Below are positions 25,005 through 39,119 of a DNA stretch of 64,000 nucleotides, in pieces. This DNA comes from Temnothorax longispinosus. Taxonomy: Eukaryota; Arthropoda; Insecta; Hymenoptera; Formicidae. The notes beneath the pieces are model-generated. The model saw only the letters and a list, made by a program, of their open reading frames with translations. It ran no database searches and was not told the DNA's origin. A program made the translations under genes and the position numbers. The first letter of the stretch is position 1. Each line of letters begins with the position of its first letter. Location: contig NC_092369.1 of NCBI RefSeq assembly GCF_030848805.1, forward strand, positions 6,338,661 to 6,402,660, written 5' to 3'.

Positions 25005-28000
25005 TCAGCACTTGAACCGACGCGTCTGACAAAAACGTTCGATTACTACTTCGAGTGGTCGGACATTACATGTCGGAGCGCGACCGCTAAAATTTGCGGA
25101 CGAGACCCCGAGGAAAATTCGCTCGAAACTCGATTTACCCGCGAGCAGCGGTTGCACCTGTTTTTCCTCTCGATCCTTCTCTTAGCTTTCAACTAGCTCT
25201 TTGCCATCGCCCGAGGTTTGTTTCACCAGGCGGGCGATGCGGGCGAGGGGCCGGGGGTAGGCACTCTTCGCCGCAATCTTTTGTAATCTGATTTCGCTTT
25301 CTCGCACCCTCCTGCAACTTCTTCCCTCTCTCGCGTCGGGTTACCAACTTCTAAGCGGCGCTGTTTGTTTCGTCGTTTAACTTCTTCGTACCGCCGGCGT
25401 AGAATTTACGTGGGAAATAATGCGCCGGAAACGAGTTTGCGTCGCGACGCGAACGATTTTCAGGGGATTATCATCGCGAGGGATGCCGAGTGCTTGGAAC
25501 TCAGCACTTTGCATTTTATCGTGATCGCTAATGATACTCCACTAATTAATTGATATCAATGGAGCCAAGATTGGAGCCAAGATGAAACGTCAGGATTCGT
25601 AAGTAATTGCGAAATATTCGGAAGGATTACCTATTAGGAGAAAGGATCGAAAGATTAAAAATATCACGATGGTAAGTTAAACGGTAAAATTAAATATCTA
25701 GACTATGTCGATATATCACCAAATGTAGAATTAGTATTACGACAGTAACAGCTGATTGTGTCTATTGATTATGACAAAGAGCATTTCTATGTATGCGCAT
25801 TTTACATGCGCGATAATTGTCTCTGGATTTATTTTATAGAATTAATTTGGGCAACCGCATTTACGTCGGCAATTTCAGAAATATATTTCGCATTACTTGC
25901 GCATGTTATTAAGTTACGTGAATAATAGGAAACGAATATGACAGTAAATGTTACAATTAGAATTTAATGAGATCGCGTCGCAGCGGCTCTTGGACGCTAC
26001 AAAAAAAAATTGTTCCACTCTCTTGCGTACTTTAATAGAAAATATTTTTGTCTGTATGGTCGTGATAATTGTTCGAAAACAAACGCATTTCAGTGGTACG
26101 ATTTCGAATATTTCGCGTATGCACTAGCCTGGGAGAAATGTTTTTATTCCACGTTCTCCATAGAGTAAACATTGAAGCCCGGGCGCAATCATTTCGGCGT
26201 ATATTTTTCATGCACAATAAACAGAAGCTTATAAGACTTAAAAATACAATGTCACTTGCATAGCGACCAGTAGTTGCCGGCAGTTCCCGATATAACAACA
26301 AACACTGCAAGACAGAGTATTCTTGCTTTTAACGAAGCCGCATTTTCTTGCTCGCTACTCAGCTACTCGAACTTTTGATGGAAAAAGAACTTCTTTTTGC
26401 CTTTCACCGCGTCCGCGCTATTGTTTCTCGCGAAATTTTCTGATGCCAGCGACTTAAAAATTTTAATATGAAAGACGTAAAAAAAGAAAGCTCGCAGATC
26501 TTTTAACTTTGTCGCTTACATACTCTGCCGGTCTATTATATAAAACTACTGTGACACAGAAATTTATTTCATTTAAACCTTTAAATAAAATCGCGAATAT
26601 TTGGTTAGGCAATTATGCTGTATATGTGCATATGTATATGATTGTGTAACAAAAAAATAGATGCGAAAATTTAAATATAAAAATTATTAAATTCTTGTAA
26701 ATTTCGTTTTATTGTTATCTTTATTGTTTTACCGTTTTTGCTTTTTGCACTACAAACGCATGTATAATGCATTTTGTATTTTTTTATTTTCTGACATGAC
26801 TTGTCTTACTAAATCAATATTCTATTTTATCATTATGTAAAATATTAACTTTGATAGTTAGTTATGACTTTTCATCCCACAATCACAACATATAGTATAG
26901 AGTTGATGTAAAGCTATCTTGATTTATTATATTTCGATCCATACAGGTTATATAGAAGGCTATTACACGTTGTAACTGCAACGTATTAATTGCTTCTACA
27001 TACCAATAATATCACTGCACCAATAACAAACATCATTGATGGAGTAGATATGATACTAGCTATATCAAATATAAAACATATAATGTAATTAAACAAATTT
27101 TCGATTGCAATGCTCTGTCTAATGACAGTAATGCATTTCATCCAAAAAAAGTTTGCCTGATAATATAATCTGTTTTACTTTTTTGATCTTCAATTAGAAT
27201 CCATTTTATAATCGTAATTATTGATTTAATACTTTCTACGAGAAGTTACATATTCTTGAAAATAAATGATCCACGCACTTTTACGTACCCTGCACATTCT
27301 TCGTAAACGACGTAACGTATATTATTAGTAAACTCATTTTAATCAATTTGAATGTTCCAAAATGTGACAGGAAATGTCATTTCATATGATTGGGAGAGTA
27401 ATTCAGTATTTCTCATGAATTAAAATACGCGACGCAGTAATGAGGAGCCATTTTACGCGTCAATAAACCGTTCGCAAAAATCATAGCGTCGCGTCAGATC
27501 GAAGAAAAGCACAGTCTCCAGAGGAAGATCGGAAAACTTGTTGAAACGCAAGAACAACGTCTCCTGGGAGACGCTGTTCTCTCATTTCGTTCTCGTTTTG
27601 TTCTCTCTTCTCAGAGACAATCGGACTTCCTGACTCAGTAGAGAAAATGATGCCTACACATGTATTCCACTTGGAAATGTAATGAAACCAGTTATGATAG
27701 AAACGTAGTTCTTACTTATACATCTCGATTTTTATGTAAATACGACTGTATAAGTGCTATTCCCTCACGGAAAGAACGGTTTTGCTAAAGTATCTAAAAA
27801 CTTAGCTAGATACAGATCTGAAAAGAATTTTGTTACACCATCAAAATAATTATATAGGTTCGTTTCCAAATTATTTAACCGCTACAAAATGATATTTGTT
27901 CGTATTTTTTAGCATATTACATAATAAATAAATGATTCATAAAATTGTTTTGACATTTTTGAAACACTAAAGGATCTTTCTATTTTTATTGTATGTATAA

Positions 28001-29246
28001 TAATTTGCAAAGTATTGTACATATTGAAAGCCTTTATATAATTTACCTTTAGTAAATTTACCTAAAATATTTCAAGAAAGTAATAATTCTGCAAGCTTTT
28101 ATTGTATTTATGATAACTTTTATCAGTAAACCGTAAAGGCAACAAATGAAAGACGCTGATACTCTATGTCACTAAGAAGTTTTTAAATACACATTAAAAT
28201 ACATGCTATCTATACAAGTTTAAGGAGTCTTTACAACCATCTATATAAGACTATAAAAAACTAATATATATCTATTCACAAATATGAAAATGTAGACTGT
28301 GTGTGTAGTAATACTTTATCTCATAATACATAATACGTGACCATATGCAGCTCCAATGGAAACAAAATAACATTTATTAAGTATGCTCTTCGTTATATTG
28401 GAAATGCATAATATAATAACATTAATAACTATATCGTCAATGATATCTTAGACAGTTTTATATGTACACAATATGTAGTGTACATGGAAAATAACACGAA
28501 ATCAAATAAAGAGATAAAAGAACCATATAATAAACCTATATAATGATCTATATAACGAGCACTGCAACAAAAAGTGTGTTTCACAGCGTGTAAGGAAATC
28601 GACAAGAAAACAGTTTTCACGCTCACGTCGACAGTTTAAAGAAGACATTTGCATCGACTCGCATTGAGATGTTCAGCGTTTGTTCGATTTGCGTGATTCA
28701 TGGATTCTTGTATGCACTACCGGGAAAGTTGTAACGAGCTGACAGGGCGAATTGGCATACGGATTTATGCAAATGGATTTGCGCGGACTATGAAGGAAAC
28801 GGGGATTAGCGGGCGAAGCGTACTCGCGTGAAATCGTGCATTATGGACGCCGTTATTACAATAATTCATTATAATTTTTTCGAGCGCTAATAACCGTGAC
28901 GTTGAGTTTATTACCTAATTACCGTCGAACAAAGTATGGCAGCCTCATCCTGTGTCGCTTCATGCATATTGTCAAGCTTCTATAGAAAATTCAAAACTAC
29001 GTTCGCGCTAAAATGTATTTAGAGTACTCTCATCATGGGGACAAAATGACAAGCTCTAATTTATTGAAGTGAAATGCAATCGTGCAATCGATAAGCAATA
29101 AAGCCCAATTTGATCCATACCGTTGATATGACTATTCATGGTTTGCAAAAAAAAACGATAATTTATTATTTTACGTGGAAATGTCGAGCATTTATCACGC
29201 GACGAAAAAAATTATAGCTGCTATTAATTTACGGTTATTACAAAAC

Positions 29247-29260
29247 GTAGATGGCGCCGC
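29247..29260 (+). promoter_or_regulatory. CTCF-like motif (partial)
   Basis: GTAGATGGCGCCGC on the + strand contains the core AGATGGCGC, matching 11 of 14 positions of CCASYAGRKGGCRS when extended upstream. It shares the AGATGGCGCC core with the site at 24991 but in the opposite orientation. Confidence 0.28.
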
Positions 29261-32200
29261 AAGATCTCATCTATAATTTCTGAAACGTGATAATAGCCAA
29301 AGCTACTCGATAATAAATAAATCTGTTATGTACCATGAATTTGATGTGTAAACCATGTTTACGAGGTTCGAAGATTAATTTTTTTCAAAATTAATAAGAA
29401 AATTATTAATTAATATTGAAATGAATTTAATACAAATTCAATACAAGTTAAATTTTATTATCTTATTATAAGCCGGTTGCCGCGGAAGTACACGTGTTGA
29501 TACGTCGACGATTAATCGAAACGCGTGAAGAAAGTGCATACTCGAAATGTGGTGCGGTCATTAAATCTCGCGCTTCAATTACTGTCCGCATCTCTTTTTT
29601 TTCAATTTACACATATACTGCTTCTAGTTTGGACTTTAAAATGACTCGGGCCTATCGCAATTTCGGCGCAAAATAGAGATCCGCGTCAGGAGGGTATATC
29701 CGAGCAGGAGGTGTCGCCTGGTCGGTTTCTATGCCGGCGTTTGAATCACCACGCGTCTCAATTCCATGCTGCAATCTATCAAGCGTTGAAATCTTCCCTA
29801 CTGTTGTTACAAATGTCTCAAAGAAGTAGTCAAAAATTTGCCTCGAAAATCCGAAGTATATATTGCGAAGAATATCCATTTTGAAAATAAAAAAACAACA
29901 ATGGCTTTCTTTATTAGACTTTACGTGCGCACGCAACAATTGCGTCACGTTTATTATGTTAAAATATCAACATCTTTTTCTGTAGCTACAGTTAAAGCAA
30001 TCTCGAAATTGACTCAGTTTTGTCGCGAAAAATAAGAAAATCGAGAAATAAATGTTCAAAGGTAATCAGAAGAGTGCGATATGCTGTTCTTGTATACTCT
30101 CGTATTTTATGTGTGAAAGTTATACGCAAAATTTACTGTCAATAAGTGTTAATACATTTTATTATGTTAGAGCGAAAGTTGTAAATAAATTTAAAAAATG
30201 CTCTCGCGCGTGTTGTAGAAAAATCAAGTAATATATGTATAATATTAATTTTCACATTCTCGAATCAGAGCATGCGAAGAATGCGTTCGGGAATGCGTAC
30301 GCTTAATTCTATGTCGGTATTTGCTCGAATAACAAATTAATTTACTTTTTGCACATGAAAAACTACTTCATTGCAAGCCACGAAAAATGCAGTTCGTAGA
30401 GAACAAGCCGAATGCGAAAACCAAAATTCGTTGAGCACTCACCAAAGCTTTTGTGGCGGAATATATTCGAGATAAAATACGTTACGCGAGAATATGGCGC
30501 GGTCACAAATGCAATCTGGAAATTACTTTCGGGCACGGCGATAATTTAACTTACACTGTCGACATGCCATTACCTGTATTTTCATCGAACATTTTTAGAT
30601 TGCTCACGAATTTTATTATTAGAGCAGCTGCTTGTGATAGGAGAATGTGTGCGAAAAGAAAATACGAAGCGATCGCCATGTAGACAGTGTTTTATTAGTT
30701 TCAGCAGAATACTATTTCAAAGAATTCAAAGTATATGTTCTCAATTCAGTCTGGATATTTTCTTTTCTGAAGAAAGAACAAAATTATTTTTACAGATGTG
30801 TAAAATATAGGAAAAAAAAACGTTTGTTCTCTGTAATTAACAATGTGATTCTTTTGAACGGCTTTACGTTTATCATAAACAGTGAAAGTGCACCATTTTA
30901 GTTTACACTAATGAACCGTTTACCTACGACGCTAATAGTATCGGCTTTGATTTAGTGTAATAAGAAGCGTCTTTTACTTTAATAACTTAGTCAACCGTGT
31001 CGACGTCTGGTTACCGGAAGGATTTCTAATACGATTTACTGCGGCGACTCGTGTCCCCGACAATAAATATCGGTTATCGAGCTTTCAGCTGCGGAATATC
31101 ACGCGGTATATCGGGTGTCATGGATCGGAGCATGACGTATGGTGTGCAAAATGGTGTTGTCGTATATTAAAGAATTATGATCTTAATCACGCTGTGCGCG
31201 GGTTACACCGAATACAATGTCGCGATTCGTAGTGTTGAAATTTTTCTATATTTCTTTTTATTGATTATCGATATTCTTTATATGCAAAATATGAAAGCTC
31301 CCATACTAACAATAAGTGTAGTATATGTAAATCCTGACACGAAACATTTTCATAATAAATCATGACAATTTTTGAACGATTTTATTTATTTATATTTGCC
31401 CAAGAATTGTTAAAGCTTAATATACTGCAAGTTTTATTCTTTAACGTGTTTTCGATCGATAATACAATTTCTCGACGCGTTATGATTTTGCGATAAACTT
31501 AGATAAACTGGAGGTGTATTATACAATTTCTACCTGAGAAATAATCTTATCAGAATATCAAAATGTATATAATATAAATCTCTCGCAAATTAACGCGCGA
31601 AAAATTAATTAAAGTTTCTACATTCACTCCAAATTATTCTACCGTACTTTTCTCGGGTGCTCGCGTAAAATCTCTTTTTCGCAAAATATTCCGTTTTCAA
31701 CACTTTTTTAAATTAACTTTATTTTCATTCGACTCCTGTTACATGATCGCGTTAAAATACTGTCAGAAACAATGCATGCACTATTAAGTATGTTTTTTTA
31801 AACCGTATAATACGTAACAGATAATATCTTTTCTAATTTGCGCAAGTTGAAATATTTATTAAAATTGTTTAACAGAAATAGTTAACTGTACATCTCTCGG
31901 TACATCTCTTATAAATAATTACTTTAGAATCTTACACTGGAATCTATTCACGATTTTCAACATATGAAAAGATTCATGATATGACGTCCAAAAAGCCCTA
32001 TAATCTATAATTTAAAAAATATAGAGAGAGAAATGTTTATCCAGAAAAGTTGTTTTTTTTTATTATAATGCACCATCTATGTTAGCCTTGAAAAAAATCT
32101 TTTTCTTAATAATACATTTCGATATATTGATTTACTTCACGGACCAAATGACGCCAATAATTCTAACATTAATTTACGTGCATTAATTTATTCAAAATTT

Positions 32201-32381
32201 GCTGCCAAATAATAACCTTGATTACCTATCAATCTATGCAGTATTTCAATTTAATATCATTATGATAATTTAATATCGTTAGGTTAATTAGTTGTTCTAA
32301 CTGTCAGCATTTAACGGCCGCGCAAATTTCGGCCACGATTAAACGCAATTTAATAGAAACTATTGACATTTATGTTTTCAG

Positions 32382-32641
32382 AATACGATTTGATGTTGGC
32401 AGCAGTATCGTCGATGACGGACGATAATAATTTTTACGAGGGCGTAGACGGATTCCCGGCGTTTGGCTTTCAACCCGGATCCGAAGTGAAGCAACCCTAC
32501 AGACTGTACCTCCCGGAAAAGTTGCCAGCCGAGTTCACCCTGGTGGCCACATTCAAGCCGACCTCCTTTAAAACGAGTTATTACCTCTTCGCCGTTCTTA
32601 ATCCCTTCGAAACCGTTGTCCAATTGGGCATTAGAATTTCG
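32382..32641 (+). CDS. Collagen XV/XVIII-like (multiplexin) exon, first part of TSPN/LamG domain
   Basis: Internal exon of a basement-membrane collagen of the XV/XVIII (multiplexin) family; these are secreted extracellular-matrix proteins. The acceptor AG is at 32380-32381 after a T-rich tract and the donor is G|GTAAGC at 32642. The exon starts with two bases finishing a split codon and then encodes 86 residues, from YDLMLAAVSS to VVQLGIRIS. The core (YLFAVLNP near residues 68-75, then VVQLGIRIS) follows the beta-strand pattern of the thrombospondin N-terminal-like domain. In human collagen XVIII the matching stretch reads roughly LFAI..., then LLGVKLS. Reading is open throughout and ends exactly in phase 0, matching the next exon. 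The preceding exon was not identified. An in-frame ATG at 32372 lies in the splice tract and is not taken as the start. Family call is from recalled similarity, not a search; drosophilids have one such gene, Mp, and I infer orthology. Confidence 0.88.
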
Positions 32642-33646
32642 GTAAGCTACGCGTAATATATCTTAGAGCAGTCCTTTGAATATCTAACTTTGCCTGCAAC
32701 TGCGGCAGATGGCAAAAAACGCAACGACAAATTATTTTGCGAGTTTCCGAGATCTCTATCGAAAATGTTACGTGATTTTATTGATTATGGGCGGGTTATC
32801 TGCTAAATCAGCGAGGCGTGACGCCAGAGAAAATAATAGCGTATAAGATTGAAGAGCAAATGTCTTGCGGAAATGAGAGGACGAGCGTGAAATATGACGT
32901 CATATTAAATCATGAAGGAATCCGCTTTAACAGCTGGGTGATTACTAGCTCTTTAAACGTGCTTTATCAAAGTAGCTACGTGATATTCTTATGACACTGC
33001 ACGTTCCATGAATAGATAAATATCATCCAAATGAAATAAGTTGGCAATATAAATTTATCATTTTTCTGTAATAACCCTCTCTCTCTCCCTCCCTTTTATT
33101 TTTACTTTCCAAAATAATATTTTCCTTTTATGTAAAACTGATTAATTTAGAATGTTCGAAAAATAAAAAGAAGAGAAATAAATGTACTATAATATTTAAT
33201 AATGACTTTTAACAAACGTTATTCCTTATTTTCCGATTTTCTCGATATTATTACATGTGCACGTGTTTTGAACAATAAACAATCTGGAATATTTTAAACA
33301 TATCTAAATTTCGATAAAGATCTAAAAATACTTTCAAATATTATTATTACCTGATACATAAAATTGTGAGAACATTGTTACGCTGAAATAAACAATTTTT
33401 GAAGATTCTTTTTTATAATTTTCTTAAAAATTAGCTTCACGAGATTGTAATTTCACTTTTTGCGTGCTTTATTAATGTTATGCACAATATTATATGGCAA
33501 ATACATACTTAGTTTTATCAATAATTAATTTTTTATAATTTTATGTTAAACTCACCTAAGGGTTTATATTTGAGCAATTACGATTAAAATGCAAAGTGCC
33601 AGAATATAGATCCATGAGTTTAATATTTTCTCGATCATATTTGAAG
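32642..33646 (+). other. Intron between the two collagen TSPN exons (1005 nt, phase 0)
   Basis: AT-rich sequence between GTAAGC (32642) and the acceptor TTTGAAG ending at 33646, with a T-rich tract upstream of the acceptor. Nothing coding is seen in it apart from chance frames. It holds a short pyrimidine run near 33077-33100. The reading frame of the second exon is open upstream to about 33596, but only the acceptor at 33645-33646 gives a phase-0 junction matching the first exon. The AG at 33595-33596 would shift the frame and meet a stop. Confidence 0.8.
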
Positions 33647-33922
33647 GATGGACCCGACTCAAACCAAAATATCTCGCTGGTCTACACGAATTCGGACGAG
33701 CATTCGCATTCGGAGGAGGTGGCGAAATTTACCGTGCCAAAGCTTACGAAGAAATGGTCGAAGATCGTCATTAAGGTTTCCACGAGCGACATCACCTTCT
33801 ACCTCAATTGCCACGAAATGGCTCGGCAAAGGGTTACCAGGATCCCCCAGGAATTAGTATTCGATACCGCCAGCACGCTGTACATCGCGCAAGCCGGACC
33901 GCACATCCAGGAACGATACGAC
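33647..33922 (+). CDS. Collagen XV/XVIII-like (multiplexin) exon, second part of TSPN/LamG domain
   Basis: Exon of 276 nt coding exactly 92 residues (DGPDSNQNIS to HIQERYD), phase 0 at both ends, with donor GAC|GTGAGT at 33923. It continues the preceding exon directly. The order of landmarks matches the collagen XVIII domain: ISLVYTN (human ISLLYTE), a tryptophan in KKWSKIVIKVS (human GQWTHLALSVA), then FYLNCHEM (human LYVDCEEF) with the conserved cysteine, then LYIAQAG (human LFVAQAG). The final strand of the domain, the acidic linker and the collagenous Gly-X-Y region are absent, so at least one more exon lies beyond. I could not find it in the 30 kb that follow. Joined, the two exons give about 178 residues of the roughly 190-residue domain. 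Possible alternatives are other TSPN-bearing collagens (IX, XI-like), but the residue pattern fits XV/XVIII best. Confidence 0.9.
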
Positions 33923-35171
33923 GTGAGTACCGTGCACGCCCTTCGCATCGTTTTTTTTTGCACAAAAAAATGGACGCCGCGAGCGTTCGTGCGTGACGCA
34001 ACGAAACGAAACAAGTGGCGCTTGTTGGCACGGGGAGATGTTTTTCATGAAAATCGACATTGTTCCGCTCTGCAGTTGAGTACGCGTAACGAAGTAACGT
34101 GGATAAACAGGCTTGCGTGGATCGAGATGTGGTCCTTTTTCGGCGACTCGATTGACACAAAACAAGCAGCTCACGCGAATTCGCGAAACGCTCGCGGTAC
34201 GAACGACAGCGTAAGATAGTTTCGTTTCGTTCAGCCACATATGTTTCCTGAATTATATCATTTTCGTCTCGTTTTGGATACGTCAGCAAATTAATCTTGT
34301 TCGTCCGCTCGGAATATGAACATGAATTTATTAAAAACGTACCGGAAGACACATTCGAATTTATTGAATTCCTTTTCGTATTCCGGTGATCCTGAGTTTA
34401 TTCATAGATCAATTTTATGCATTTTGAGTGAATATAATTCGAGTATATAATTCACGTTTTCTTTTCGCTCTATAGATATCATACCAAGCTTGACCTTATA
34501 TCGAGACGAGGATGATTCGTTCGGAAATTCGCATCGAATTTTTCTTTATATATTTAGTACGTTAATGTTTCACGAGTTTCGTCGCATTAAGAGGGCCAGT
34601 CATAAACTTCAAAATAAAACGGACGACCGTGGGATTAAGAGCAGCGAATCGTAGAAGTAAATCCGTGCCGGTCCATCCTTTAAAGTTTAAGAATTTAATA
34701 CCGTATCCAGTATCCTGATAAAATAAGTAAAAAGGAGAGCAAACTAAAGCAGAGCGAACTAAAAGAGAGGATGGTACGAACGTGGGAAGTGCCATCGGAT
34801 AACGGGCAGTAGGTTCTAGAAGAAGTGGAATAGATACGAAATACCTCATCGAAATCCTATATATTGACGTTACAGATCTGTTGTCTCGGTTTCTACTATT
34901 GCTCTCTCAAAGAACGCTCAAGTGACTCGCGAAACATCGCACACAATGAAAATCGAAAGATTTCCGCCACTCGCCCATACGTCAAGTTTGAGAACAGCAA
35001 TTTGCGATCAGATGATATAAATCAAAATAGCATACTTTATATTACATTGCCTTTTTATCATTATTTTTTCTTTCCACACAAAATATATTGGCATTTCCAC
35101 GCAACCAGGACTTCATGTTTTGATAACTTACCACATAAATGAAATAATATTTTTCTACTGTATGCAAAATG

Positions 35172-35250
35172 ACAGAATATCGGGAATCAAACCTAGATCT
35201 TCCGTTTGATATATAGGCGATGTATTACCAACCAAACTATTTGCTCCATA
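35172..35250 (-). repeat. tRNA-derived element (SINE head or tRNA pseudogene)
   Basis: On the minus strand an A-box-like TAGTTTGGTTGG is followed about 35 bases later by a B-box-like GGTTTGATTCC, one mismatch from GGTTCGANTCC. This is the internal RNA polymerase III promoter layout of tRNAs. The intervening sequence aligns loosely with a D-arm and anticodon arm of tRNA-Lys type, but the acceptor stem and T-stem do not pair well. It is therefore not a functional tRNA. No CCA or A-rich tail was clear. Confidence 0.45.
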
Positions 35251-36377
35251 ATATGTTATTATCATTATATATATTACAGTAATAGTAATAATATAAAACA
35301 TTAATATATTTATATCTATATAATAAATAAATATGTTAAATTAAAAGGTAATAATGGGCATATAAATAATAATACAATAAATTCCAAAATAATCAGTCCG
35401 ATTCAAATAAATTTCAGCTATAGAGTCATGTGTTAATACGAATATCAATGCATCTGAATATTAATTATAGAAGCATTCTTCAGGGCAATATAATGTTTTA
35501 TGTAGAATTTTGTTTGAAATAATTAATATCTTTCTGCCTGAGCGTGAGAATAGTATTTCAGTGTCATCCCAGTCCTTTAGTATCTCCATATCGTATTAAC
35601 AGCGAGGACAGCGTGATTACATATCGTTGATATGGAAGAGGATAATTAGTTCTCATCCTGACGCAATATGATCAACTACACAGAGACCACGTGTTGCGCA
35701 AATCGATGCACGCAGTGCATTGATTTATTCGATCATTCGTTAATTAGTTATCCTCGACAATAGGCAGACGTATTGCTATATTTCGAAACGGTTATATAAT
35801 GTCGTTTTATCTTGCGACGACAATTTCTCTTGCCACAATTAATTTGCGCGATGTAATATTAATAAACTATAAAATCGTGCGAATATTTGTGGATTTCTTT
35901 TATGGGTTTTTAGTTAATACTAAATTATGAAACGAGATCTGTGCGTATTAGACTCATACAGTTTCAACGTACTTTTATGCGGATAAACGCAAAGATGTCA
36001 TTTCGAACTTTATGAGCGGCTTATTAATTTTGTAAGTACTATTAAAGATGCTTACCTTTCAAAGTCGATAATTATCATCTTAGCACAACGCGAGAAACTT
36101 TTCGTTTTTTTCATCAATTAGCCGATTCAAGAAAAGAAATCACAGAATATTATTTCATATTTCATATTTCTTCAAACTATTGAAGAACTTCATAACATCA
36201 ATTTTCAATAACCAAGAAGATAATGAAATTGTCTTCAAATTTGATCCACTTTTTAAATTATCTACGTCAGTCAGAATAGCTGACAAGTAATCTGAATAGT
36301 GATAAATAATTGACGGTGGTGGTATAACGTCAGAAAGTTTTGAAAATGGATGATTATATCGTAAAAGTATAATTCAA

Positions 36378-36379
<2 letters not shown>

Positions 36380-36412
<33 letters not shown>
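36380..36412 (+). repeat. (TC)n microsatellite
   Basis: Sixteen uninterrupted TC units. Confidence 0.97.
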
Positions 36413-36418
<6 letters not shown>

Positions 36419-36815
36419 TTAATTGTAAAAAATTAAAAGTTGTAAATGCGTACATGTAAATGCAATTTGTTATGTACATGGATGTAATTGGGTCACATTT
36501 TATCATCTTGTTAGTGTCTAATGTTCTTGGAATACGTGCTATACCTATACAAAATATTTAATGCAGTTTTTATTCCCCAAAAGTTTGCTGATGCATCATG
36601 AAAAAAATGCGAAAACCAGAAGAAATAAATGAAAATGTAATATTCTACGCCGTTACTTGTAGATTAATTATATAAAAAGAGTTTACATTGTACTTTATAG
36701 TTATCTTTAGTTTGCAATTGCTTTCTTACTTATTGACTGTACTGACAAAAAAAAATCATCAAAACGTCTTCAAGCGTCACAAGAAAAGACGTATACGAAT
36801 ATAAAAATATGCGAA

Positions 36816-37260
36816 GTGGAAGAATGTTCGCGCGATTTTCACGATCCGTTCAGCTTTTCTTGCAACGACGACTTCGGGACGGGCTTGCATCGCACCCCGG
36901 AGACATTCTTATCGTGCATCCACTGGCGTTTCGGTCTCGCAACGCTGTTTCCCGCGCCGGACTTTTTCGCGTCTTCCCGGGATAACAATACGACGGAAAA
37001 GTTTCGCGCGGCCGTTTCGATCGGCACGATTCGCAACTTCTCGCTCCGCGCGGGCTAATCTCTATAAATTGTGGCGCGACGCCGCCATCGTCGTCGACGA
37101 CGGCGACGAGAGTGTTTTGCAAGGTGGTAATTCGGCAAGGAGAACGCGGGGATACGAGCAACTGTTTTCTCCGGAGACAACGTGACATCCGTACTTTATA
37201 CGGTGGAAGAGCAACGGGTTAACGTGACGACTACGTGCACAAGCACGTGCGCCTAAGATC
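36816..37260. other. CpG-rich block
   Basis: GC-rich island in AT-rich surroundings, with overlapping open frames on both strands (36816-37058 +, 36850-37188 -) and no domain. It could be a promoter-type island, but no initiator, donor or start stands out. Confidence 0.4.
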
Positions 37261-39119
37261 GCAATGATTCGTCAAGCAGCGTCATTTTTAAAAAAATAAC
37301 CGGCAACGGTATTATCGTTTGAAAATTTCTACCTCTTACCTGACACACTTTTTCCAAGACGAAAATCGCTCACGTACTTATTTTTCACAGAACATGTCAC
37401 CGTCATGTAAATAGATTTTACATATTTGTATGGAAAAATTTAATTTATACATATACAAGCATCTGTTATAAATTCTATTATAAATAGGAAAAATTTTCAA
37501 AGCACATTTGAGTTGCAAAATTATTTCTGTGGAATTTGTGACGTTGAGTAATCATCAGACGATATCATGCAGAATTTCTCTCATAACATTCTACATTTTG
37601 ATACTGATAAAAAATATTATTTTTGACTCAATCGAATTCTGCTTTGCAGACTAACGGTTCTCTTACGTGAAAAAATTGATTTTTCTGTATAGCTTAAATA
37701 AATAATCTACTGAACACTTCATTTTATGAAGGACTATTTATAATGGACTACTGTCTGTTTGGAATAATTAAATTTCTTTTTGCAAAGCATCTGTCGCGAG
37801 TCATATTTGCCCAGCTTCAGTTGTCACATCTCAGCAATAAAATACGCATTAAAATTGTTATTGTACATGCGAAAGGAAACATCGCGAGCTATAAAAATAA
37901 TACTTCAGTGAGACAAAGTAAATAGCTGGCAAACAAAGCAATACAATACATTTTGTAAGCTTAATAAAACAGAAATGTAATAACGCAATTAGTCTGGTTT
38001 CTCTGGCCAAGTATATCTTGCAATATTTTAAAATTTTACTAATTTATTTTAGCAGTGTTTCCATTAGGATTCAAGACACAATAATGCAATGTTGATAAAT
38101 AATGCATCAAATTTCGCGTTTAAAATCGATACAGATTATTTTATTTCGTGGTCTTATATTTTATCTTCTTATTCCATACGAATCTTTTGCTTTCTTTTTC
38201 GGAAGCGATAGAAATGGAACGTTCAATCTTTTTTGGCGTGCGAGGGTATTCAAGCGAGCAGACCCGTGGACGAATTACCGATCGTTACTTCCGCCAGCGG
38301 AAGTGATTGACTTCCGCAGAACCGCAGTTATTCCGAATGTTTTGGGTAATTTTGCTGCGCGCACGGTTCATCTCCACATTGGCGTCCGCAATATGCGCGG
38401 CATGCCCCAAAATCCGTAATTAAGATCCGGTATGTACGCAACTGCATATTCGTGCCGCAAGTATTTGAAAAGTCGAACAGCGCGCGATCCTACCAATGAT
38501 ATTCCAATATCTTATACAAAATTTATACAATAAAGTTCTTCAAAGATAAGTAAAAAATCAATAGCAAAAATTTATATGTAATTGATGAAACCCGTACTAT
38601 TTTTGTGAAATGTAATTGTGAAGATGCAGCTTCACTAACGTTACATTTATGATTGTAAAAGTAAATATTTTAACTTTCAACTGACTTAATTTTATACGTT
38701 AATTTAAAATAAAAAACAAACTCAAATAAAACCGTCATGAATCATAAGATGATCATAAATCGATAATAATTTCTCTTAAAGGGTAGTTCATCAAATGATA
38801 GGTAAAGAAAAATAGAGTTTTTTAACCAAATGTATTCTTTTTACGAAATACCTACTCACGGAACTGCATTTTGTTTCGTAGCCACGGTGGCAACATATAC
38901 ACACTCTTTACCTTAGAAATATGTGTCGGCTCTATATTATGTTAACACCGGGAAACTAACTTCTACGTGATGCTCAAATTTGCATAGAATTTTCGTCGCT
39001 CTCTCTGTGAAATGTCTGAGAATCGTGAAAAAGAAACAAATCTCGTGACAATGTCGCCGCGTCCGACTGCTGTACACAAAAATTACAGGATTTCAATTAC
39101 GAGATAAGATATATCGGTT

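Larger units (their letters stand above)
20882..32381 (+). other. Non-coding span upstream of the collagen exons, probably intron
   Basis: About 11.5 kb with no recognisable exon. If a leader at 20.8 kb belongs to the collagen gene, this is its first intron. Contents: a CpG-rich block at about 24960-25500, two CTCF-like motifs (24991, 29249) and AT-rich sequence elsewhere. The frame at 21969-22187 (+) encodes a very hydrophobic stretch followed by a tail with a P-P-S-Y motif; it lacks supporting context and is treated as a finding, not a gene. Confidence 0.45.
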
